From Chelativorans sp. J32 (GTDB lineage Bacteria > Pseudomonadota > Alphaproteobacteria > Rhizobiales > Rhizobiaceae): DNA of 64,000 bases. Both the position numbers and the translations under genes were made by a program. Under the pieces are notes generated by a model. The model made no database searches. It was not told the DNA's origin and was given only the letters and a program-made list of their open reading frames with translations. The stretch spans positions 38,550 to 102,549 of the forward strand of contig NZ_JAEQ01000020.1 in assembly GCF_000518985.1 (NCBI RefSeq), read 5' to 3'. This document shows positions 58,836 through 64,000 of the stretch, one piece after another. Position 1 is the first letter of the stretch. Every line of letters starts with the position of its first letter.

Positions 58836-59945
58836 ATGAAGATCACCGATGTCACCCTCAAGATGTTCTTGTGGGATGGGTTCGACCCCGTCGTCTACGG
58901 CCCCACCGTACGTTCTACGGCGACCAGCAGCGAAATGGGGCTGGTCGAAATATCCACGGATGAGGGTATCAGCGGTTATTCCTTCCTCGGGGCATCCTAT
59001 TCCAGCGCGAAGGCGGATGCGCAGCGCTTCGTGGACGTGATCCGGCCGCTTCTCATTGGCGAGAACCCGCTTGAACGCGAGCGGCTGCACAAGCGCATGT
59101 GGGCCAGGCATCGCGCAGCGACGGTACGCGCCCTAAGCGCTGCCGATGTGGCGCTGTGGGACCTGGCCGGCCGTGCGGCCAACATGCCGATTCATGCACT
59201 TCTCGGCACCTACCGCCACAGCATCCCCGCCTATATCAGCTCGCCGGCGCATTCCGCGCCGGAGCATTATGGCGAGGAAGCGCTTTCCTGGAAGGAGCGG
59301 GGCGTCACCGCATACAAACTCCATGTACCCTCGCCATGGCAGTGCGACATCGAAGCTTGCCGCGCCGTTCGCCGAGCCGTGGGTGAAGGCTATGCGCTGA
59401 TGCTCGATGCAAGCTGGAGCTATGACTATCCGACCGCCCTGAAGGTGGGCCGCGCTCTCGAGGAACTCGGTTTTCTCTGGTATGAAGACCCGCTCGGCGA
59501 GTGGGAAATCCCGAATTACGTCAAGCTCAAGCAGAAGCTCGACATTCCTCTTATGGCCACCGAACTGCCCTTTGCCGGGCTCGAGACCTATTCGGTGTGG
59601 CTTACCGCGCAGGCGACGGATTATCTGCGCGGCGGCGTGGCCTTCAAGGGTGGCATCACCAATGCTATCAAGACCGCGCATCTAGCCGAGGCATTCGGCA
59701 TGAACTACGAAATCCACCACGGCACGAATTCCATCAACAATGTCGCCAATCTGCACGTGGCGATGGCGATCCGGAACTGCGATTATTTCGAAGTCGTCGT
59801 GCCGGAGAAGAACAACAAATACGGTCTTGTCCAAGACCTGGAGATCGACCGCAACGGGCTCGTGCATGCGCCGATGGGGCCGGGGCTCGGGGTCGAGATC
59901 GACTTTGCGCATATTGAGAGAAAGAAGCTCGCCGTGCTGCGATAA
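58836..59945 (+). CDS. Enolase-superfamily enzyme (mandelate racemase/muconate lactonizing type)
   Basis: 369-residue intact barrel enzyme. The capping domain begins 'MKITDVTLKMFLWDGFDPV'. Barrel residues in order: Lys-x-His in 'VTAYKLHVPSPWQ' (the position of the family's Lys-x-Lys/His acid-base pair), metal ligands Asp in 'YALMLDASWSYDY', Glu in 'LWYEDPLGEWE' and Glu in 'LMATELPFAG', and a His in 'YEIHHGTNSINNVAN'. The K-x-H form with a late His is seen in sugar-acid dehydratases and mandelate racemase relatives, so dehydration or epimerisation of a 2-hydroxyacid is likely. ATG 58836 lies 37 bases after dppC, probably the last gene of the importer operon. It may cover the role of the decayed homologue at 52.2-53.2 kb. 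Confidence 0.9.
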   Translation: MKITDVTLKMFLWDGFDPVVYGPTVRSTATSSEMGLVEISTDEGISGYSFLGASYSSAKADAQRFVDVIRPLLIGENPLERERLHKRMWARHRAATVRALSAADVALWDLAGRAANMPIHALLGTYRHSIPAYISSPAHSAPEHYGEEALSWKERGVTAYKLHVPSPWQCDIEACRAVRRAVGEGYALMLDASWSYDYPTALKVGRALEELGFLWYEDPLGEWEIPNYVKLKQKLDIPLMATELPFAGLETYSVWLTAQATDYLRGGVAFKGGITNAIKTAHLAEAFGMNYEIHHGTNSINNVANLHVAMAIRNCDYFEVVVPEKNNKYGLVQDLEIDRNGLVHAPMGPGLGVEIDFAHIERKKLAVLR

Positions 59946-60213
59946 TCAGGCGTAAAGGGCGTCTCTCCTTTCGCTGTTGGACGCATTCATCGCTGCTATG
60001 CCGTCCCCGACTCCTCCACAGAACCGGGAAGCGGGATCTGTCGTCGACACTTCTCTCGGACTGGTGAATCGGGCGGGCTTGCCGAAGTCTGTCCGACTCC
60101 GGCCGGTCAAAGAGGCTCTATTCCTTTGCCGCTACTTTATTCGATCCACGCCTTGCCTTTGGCCTCTACGATGGAGTGAAATGGTTGCCGCGTTAAAGAG
60201 CAAGGAGGCTGTG

Positions 60214-60675
60214 ATGGTCGATTGGAAACTCCCGCGGGAAGGCGGCTGCCGCTGCGGGCAAGTGCGGATCCGCGTGACGGCGCCGCCGCTGGTGACCATG
60301 GCCTGCCATTGCACCGGCTGCCAGCGCATGAGCTCATCGGCCTTCTCGCTCTCGGCCGCCATTCCTGCCGACGGGTTCGCAGTGATCCAGGGCGAGCCTG
60401 TGTTGGGTGGCCTTCGCGGGCCACAGGCGCATCACTATTTTTGCCCGCACTGCATGACATGGATGTTCACGCGGACGGAAGGCATGGACTGGTTCGTCAA
60501 CCTGCGTCCGACCATGCTGGACGATGCCTCGGGCTTCGCGCCGTTCATCGAAACCTGGACGGCAGAGAAACTGCCCTTCGCGGAAACCGGCGCGGTGCAT
60601 AGCTACGAGACGCTGCCGCCTCTGGATGCCTATGAGGGCTTGATGGAGGAATATGTGACGTGGACGGGGCGGTAA
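60214..60675 (+). CDS. GFA-domain (glutathione-dependent formaldehyde-activating-like) zinc protein
   Basis: 153-residue CENP-V/GFA-fold protein. Zinc-site cysteines are in 'GGCRCGQVRIRV', 'MACHCTGCQRMSSSAFSL' and 'HYFCPHCMTWMFTR', the classic C-x-C, C-x-C-x-x-C and C-x-x-C set. ATG 60214 has AAGGAGG just upstream; the open frame reaches much further left without family sequence. Despite the name, members rarely catalyse formaldehyde-glutathione condensation and most are of unknown role. The 268 bases between it and the previous gene show no other gene. Confidence 0.87.
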   Translation: MVDWKLPREGGCRCGQVRIRVTAPPLVTMACHCTGCQRMSSSAFSLSAAIPADGFAVIQGEPVLGGLRGPQAHHYFCPHCMTWMFTRTEGMDWFVNLRPTMLDDASGFAPFIETWTAEKLPFAETGAVHSYETLPPLDAYEGLMEEYVTWTGR

Positions 60676-60789
60676 AAAGGGAGCCGTCACGACAGCACCG
60701 GTGCGTCCCTTGGGAACGCACAAGGACTAAGTATCGAACCCCCGGATCGTCCTTTCCCGAGACAGGGTCCCGGTTTGGGGGCCGCCGCT

Positions 60790-61776
60790 CTAGCCCGGCA
60801 CCATCACCAACCGGTTTGCGTGACGCTGCGCGATGATGGCGCAAACGAACAACTGGATCTGGTGGAACAGCATGAGCGGGAGGATGATCAAGCTTACAGG
60901 CTGACCGGCAAAAAGGATATTGGCGATCGGCAGGCCGCTCGCGAGGCTCTTGGTCACTCCGCAGAACAACAGCACCATTCGGTCTTCGTGAGGAAGAACC
61001 GTGAGTTGGCCGACCATCCTGCCAAGGAGCATCACTGCGGCAAGGAGCAGGATGTCAGCCGCGATGGTGATAGCGAGCATCGACCCATCGATCTGGCTCC
61101 AGATCCCGGCCACCATGCCGGCGCTGAATGCCGAATAGACGATGAGAAGTATCGATCCGCGGTCGACGACGAGGGTCACCATTCTATGCCTCGCAATCCA
61201 TTCGCCGATCAGGGGACGGGCGATCTGTCCCAGCACGAAGGGCAGCAGAATCTGGATGGCTATCCCCTGAACAGCGTCCGTGTTCACGCCTTCCCCGCTC
61301 GTGTGCAGCAGCAAGGCGGCGAGCGCGGGCGTGAGAAAAACCCCGACCAGATTGGAGAGCGAAGCCGCACATACCGCTGCGGGTACGTTTCCCTGCGCGA
61401 GCGACGTAAAGGCAATCGAGGACTGGACCGTAGACGGCAGCACCGCCAGGAAAAGCAATCCCAGGGCAAGATATTCATCCAGCCAGGGGCCGAGCCCATA
61501 AAAGAAAGCGAGTCCGAACAGAGGGAAGGCTATGTAGGTGAAAGCGAGCACCAGGAATTGGAGTCGCCAGTTCGTCAGGCCCGCCACCACGGCCGAAGTG
61601 TTGAGTTTGGCACCATAGACGAAGAACAGGAGGGCCACTGCATAATAAGCCACCTGCGACACGACGACCGCTCCGCCTCCTGAGGCTGGCAGCACCGCGG
61701 CAAGGACCACGGTGCCGATGAGAAGCAGCATATATGTGTCGATCCCGATCCGCTTCAGCCGTCCGAAAAGGGACAT
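60790..61776 (-). CDS. Bile acid:sodium symporter family transporter (SLC10A7/YfeH-like)
   Basis: 328-residue protein with about ten helices. 'LLFFVYGAKLNTSAVVAGL' and 'LGLLFLAVLPSTVQSSIAFTSLAQGNVPAAVCAASLSN' (split here as the core helix-break region) are typical, with the paired second crossing region near 'FCGVTKSLASGLPIAN'. The SLC10A7 branch is notable for not carrying bile acids; bacterial members import or export organic anions. It is downstream of the gamma-glutamyltransferase gene on the same strand, 76 bases apart, suggesting co-transcription. Confidence 0.9.
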   Translation of the reverse strand: MSLFGRLKRIGIDTYMLLLIGTVVLAAVLPASGGGAVVVSQVAYYAVALLFFVYGAKLNTSAVVAGLTNWRLQFLVLAFTYIAFPLFGLAFFYGLGPWLDEYLALGLLFLAVLPSTVQSSIAFTSLAQGNVPAAVCAASLSNLVGVFLTPALAALLLHTSGEGVNTDAVQGIAIQILLPFVLGQIARPLIGEWIARHRMVTLVVDRGSILLIVYSAFSAGMVAGIWSQIDGSMLAITIAADILLLAAVMLLGRMVGQLTVLPHEDRMVLLFCGVTKSLASGLPIANILFAGQPVSLIILPLMLFHQIQLFVCAIIAQRHANRLVMVPG

Positions 61777-61852
61777 GAATGTTCTCCGTCTGCGCAGCTA
61801 TGCGCCGCGACATTTCTTCCTTGTTGATCCATTCGCCAACTGGTCTTCGTGA

Positions 61853-63448
61853 TCAGAAGCCGATGACCGCTCCGTCCTTGCGGTGGTCTGAGCCGCCGAC
61901 ATAGGTTCCATCGAGACGCCAGATAAGCTGAGCACCGCCAAAAGCAAAGCTGCTATCAGGGCTCTCCCGGGTGATCTCATGCCCGAGTTCTGCCAGTCCT
62001 GCCACGATCTGGTCCGGCATCGCCCATTCCACGGCAACTTTCCTGCCGGACACGAAGCGCCAGCGCGGGGCATCACTCGCGGCCTGTGGGTTCTGGCCGT
62101 AAAGATGCGTGCGCAGCACCATTTGCATATGCCCCTGCGCCTGCATGGGGCCGCCCATCACGCCGAAGCTCATCAGGGGTTCGCCACCCTTCATCAGGAA
62201 GCCGGGGATGATGGTGTGGAACGGCCGCTTGCGCGGCCCGACCTGGTTCGGATGCCCGGGCTCAACCGTAAAGCCGAAACCGCGGTTCTGCAGATGGATG
62301 CCCGTACCGGGCACCACCACGCCCGAACCGAACCCAGCATAATTCGACTGGATATAGGAGACCATCATTCCCGACTGGTCAGCCGTGGTTATGTAGACCG
62401 TCCCGCCTTCGGTAGGCGCGCCCGCCTGCGGATCGCCGGCCAGAGCTGGGTTGATGAGCCTTGCGCGTCCGGCAAGATAGGCTGGGTCGAGCAGCGCCTT
62501 CGGCCCCACCGTCATCGCTGCCGGATCGGCCACGAAGCGAGCGACATCCGCCAGTGCCAGCTTCATCGCTTCGATCTGCAGGTGCAGGGAAGCGATGCTG
62601 TCGGTCTCGTGGTCCTGGATATTCGTGTGCTCGAGAATGCCGAGCGCCATGAGTGCGGCAATACCCTGCCCATTCGGCGGGATTTCATGCAGGTCGACGC
62701 CGCGAAAGTGCGTGGAGATCGTGCCGCACCAATCGACAGTGTGGGAAGCAAGATCTTCCTCCGAAAGGGCAGCCCCATGCTGGCGCGCGAAGGCCGCGAC
62801 CTTGGCGGCCAGATCGCCGCGGTAGAACGCTTCGCCCTTGCTGGCTGCAACGGTTTCGAGGCTTTCGGCCAGCGGTTCGTTGCGGAAGATTTCGCCCGCG
62901 GCCGGCGCTCGCCCTTCCGACAGGAAAGCCTCCGCAAAGCCTGGTTGATCGCGGAGTGGCTCACCGCCGATGCGCCACAGTTTGGCGATGGTGGGAGAGA
63001 CGGCAAAGCCGTTGCGGGCATAGTCCACAGCGGGTTCGAACAGCGTCTCGAAGGGTAGCTTTCCGAAGCGCTCCGACAGGGCGGCCCAAGCGGAGACGGC
63101 GCCCGGCACGGTGACGCTTTCCCAGCCGCGCATCGGCATCTCGTCGCGACCCGCGAAGCGCTCGGGCGTCCAGCCGTCCGGCGAGCGGCCGGAGGCGTTG
63201 AGGCCGTGCAATTCGCGGCCGTCCCAGACGATTGCGAAAGCATCACTGCCGAGGCCGTTGCCTGTGGGTTCGACCACGGTCAGCGCGATGGCTGTGGCCA
63301 GGGCGGCGTCGACTGCGTTTCCTCCCTTGAGGAGCATTCGAACGCCGGCTTGGGCGGCCAGAGGCTGTGAGGTCGCCACCATATTGCGCGCGAAGACCGG
63401 CACGCGATGCGTGGAATAAAGAGGATCGTAGTTGAAGGTCTTGCTCAT
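61853..63448 (-). CDS. Gamma-glutamyltransferase family protein
   Basis: 531-residue Ntn-hydrolase of the gamma-glutamyltransferase family. The N-terminal half shows 'KGGNAVDAALATAIALTVVEP' and 'SVTVPGAVSAWAALSERFG'. The maturation region is 'PTEGGTVYITTADQSGMMVS', where Thr residues sit at the expected cleavage and nucleophile position. 'GPRKRPFHTIIPGF' and 'GVMGGPMQAQGHMQ' belong to the C-terminal half. I see no signal peptide, so it is probably cytosolic and closer to acylase- or amidase-type members than to periplasmic glutathione hydrolase. Divergent from the GntR gene at the right edge. Confidence 0.92.
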   Translation of the reverse strand: MSKTFNYDPLYSTHRVPVFARNMVATSQPLAAQAGVRMLLKGGNAVDAALATAIALTVVEPTGNGLGSDAFAIVWDGRELHGLNASGRSPDGWTPERFAGRDEMPMRGWESVTVPGAVSAWAALSERFGKLPFETLFEPAVDYARNGFAVSPTIAKLWRIGGEPLRDQPGFAEAFLSEGRAPAAGEIFRNEPLAESLETVAASKGEAFYRGDLAAKVAAFARQHGAALSEEDLASHTVDWCGTISTHFRGVDLHEIPPNGQGIAALMALGILEHTNIQDHETDSIASLHLQIEAMKLALADVARFVADPAAMTVGPKALLDPAYLAGRARLINPALAGDPQAGAPTEGGTVYITTADQSGMMVSYIQSNYAGFGSGVVVPGTGIHLQNRGFGFTVEPGHPNQVGPRKRPFHTIIPGFLMKGGEPLMSFGVMGGPMQAQGHMQMVLRTHLYGQNPQAASDAPRWRFVSGRKVAVEWAMPDQIVAGLAELGHEITRESPDSSFAFGGAQLIWRLDGTYVGGSDHRKDGAVIGF

Positions 63449-63778
63449 TGTTCACCACCCTGCCACTGCTGCGGGACGGCGCGGACCCGAACCCCCTCCA
63501 GCACGTTTCCTATCATCGTGCAGACGCCGCCTGCGGATGGCGATCGCACTCCATGAAGCCTTTCCGACCGTGTCGCACTCCTCCCATCGGCGGAAGGCCT
63601 AACCTTGAAGAGAGCCAAACCATTCGAATTGGTTCGGCTGCTCGATTCTGGCGCAGTCGATGCGCCAGCACTTCGCGCAGACCTTATATTGGTTTGGGCC
63701 GGCGGTCGCAATCTCGCTATGTATGGCTTTCTCGTGAGAAATGGTTCAGATTGGTTCGATATCGGAGGGGGAACCGTG
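63449..63778. other. Divergent intergenic region with repeated ATTGGTT motifs
   Basis: 330 bases between the gamma-glutamyltransferase gene and the GntR gene, with no convincing small gene. It contains the near-palindrome AACCATTCGAATTGGTT at 63618-63634, a further ATTGGTTTGG near 63690 and ATTGGTTCGAT near 63750, just before the GntR Shine-Dalgarno. TGGT/ACCA half-sites are typical of FadR-type GntR operators, so autoregulation is likely. Confidence 0.5.
63618..63634 (+). promoter_or_regulatory. Probable GntR (FadR-type) operator
   Basis: AACCA and TGGTT half-sites surround TTCGAAT, giving a near-symmetric 17-bp site, with copies of the TTGGTT half further toward the regulator gene. It sits between the two divergent genes and so could control both. 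Confidence 0.45.
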
Positions 63779-64000
63779 ATGCAGGAAGAGAGAGGGGGGC
63801 CGCTTGCGGAGCGCCTGCGCTCGGCGCTGGAGGATGGCGGGTTCGCCAAAGACGGCCGGCTTCTGCCCGAGCGCGAGCTTGCGGACCATATGGGGGTCGG
63901 CCGGCGCGCGCTGCGCGAGGCCCTCGCGCTGCTGGAGGCGGAGGGGATCATCTGGCGGCGGCAGGGCCAGGGCACTTTCGTCTCAGCCCAGCGCCCGCGC
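63779..64000 (+). CDS. GntR-family regulator, FadR-type DNA-binding domain (3' partial)
   Basis: The first 74 residues of a GntR regulator, cut by the right edge. The winged HTH is complete: 'PLAERLRSALEDGGFAKDGR', 'LLPERELADHMGVGRRALRE' (the family's PSE-REL motif reads PERELA) and 'LLEAEGIIWRRQGQGTFVS'. ATG 63779 has GGAGGGGG at about 63764; a GTG one codon earlier is possible. The effector domain lies outside the window, so FCD versus UTRA is unknown, although the N-terminal style favours FCD. Divergence from the gamma-glutamyltransferase gene suggests that as a target. Confidence 0.88.
   Translation, partial: MQEERGGPLAERLRSALEDGGFAKDGRLLPERELADHMGVGRRALREALALLEAEGIIWRRQGQGTFVSAQRPR

Noticed and set aside
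60676..60789. GGGGGTTCGATAC (minus strand) resembling a tRNA T-arm
   Set aside because: No complementary stem half and no anticodon or acceptor arms around it.
61979..63058. 359-codon open frame on the plus strand
   Set aside because: Antisense to gamma-glutamyltransferase and without family features.
1..64000. Insertion sequence, integrase, phage or CRISPR elements marking an acquired island
   Set aside because: No transposase, integrase or spaced direct repeats were seen, so the catabolic region cannot be called a mobile island from this window alone.

Overview
The window reads as chromosome or a large replicon of an alphaproteobacterium, most likely Hyphomicrobiales (rhizobial/Phyllobacteriaceae type). 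The reasons are the GC-rich coding bias, the rhizobial-type Pha/Mrp antiporter operon with a fused PhaA-PhaB, a mat-type malonate operon next to a GntR regulator, and the very high density of ABC and TRAP transporters with small catabolic operons. I see no rRNA, tRNA, CRISPR array, insertion sequence or phage gene. Both window edges cut a gene.

Layout. (1) 1-3460: branched-chain-type ABC importer (LivM-LivG fusion cut by the left edge, LivF, binding protein), closed by a clear terminator. (2) 3501-10978: Ldh2-type dehydrogenase and acyl-CoA dehydrogenase divergent from a LysR gene, then an amidohydrolase, an acyl-CoA ligase and a multi-pass membrane protein. (3) 10979-11413: a gene-free, strongly self-complementary stretch. 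(4) 11414-18407: a YbhN/LPG-synthase-TM protein converging on phaAB-C-D-E-F-G. (5) 18408-29473: malonate block: malonyl-CoA decarboxylase, malonyl-CoA synthetase, a UGSC-like Cys protein, a thioredoxin-reductase-like flavoprotein and a GntR regulator, followed by a binding-protein/permease/ATPase ABC operon. The same inverted repeat lies in front of the first gene and of the ABC operon.

(6) 29632-60675: a catabolic island. It holds a ferredoxin reductase, three regulators in a row (MarR/HpaR-like, GntR, LysR), benzoylformate-decarboxylase-like and aldehyde dehydrogenase genes, DUF3237 plus a TRAP transporter with two tandem binding proteins, a second TPP enzyme with a GlcD-like flavoprotein, SDR, a [2Fe-2S] ferredoxin, two copies of an amidohydrolase pair (A1-B1, A2-B2), a Rieske ferredoxin, an FMN alpha-hydroxyacid oxidase, a decayed enolase-superfamily gene, a Dpp/Opp-type ABC importer, an intact enolase-superfamily gene and a GFA-type zinc protein. 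Together these look like uptake and oxidation of an aromatic or hydroxy-acid compound through a mandelate-like sequence (epimerase or dehydratase, hydroxyacid oxidase, 2-oxoacid decarboxylase, aldehyde dehydrogenase), with ferredoxins whose terminal oxygenase is not visible here. (7) 60790-64000: bile-acid-symporter-like transporter and gamma-glutamyltransferase, divergent from a GntR regulator cut by the right edge.

The most unusual items are the duplicated amidohydrolase pairs, whose divergent promoters share a 19-bp near-identical element; the UGSC-like/thioredoxin-reductase pair inside a malonate operon; the paired-repeat operator around the GntR gene; three apparent one-base frameshifts within about 7 kb (46.9, 52.6 and 53.7 kb); and the structured non-coding stretch at 11.0-11.3 kb.
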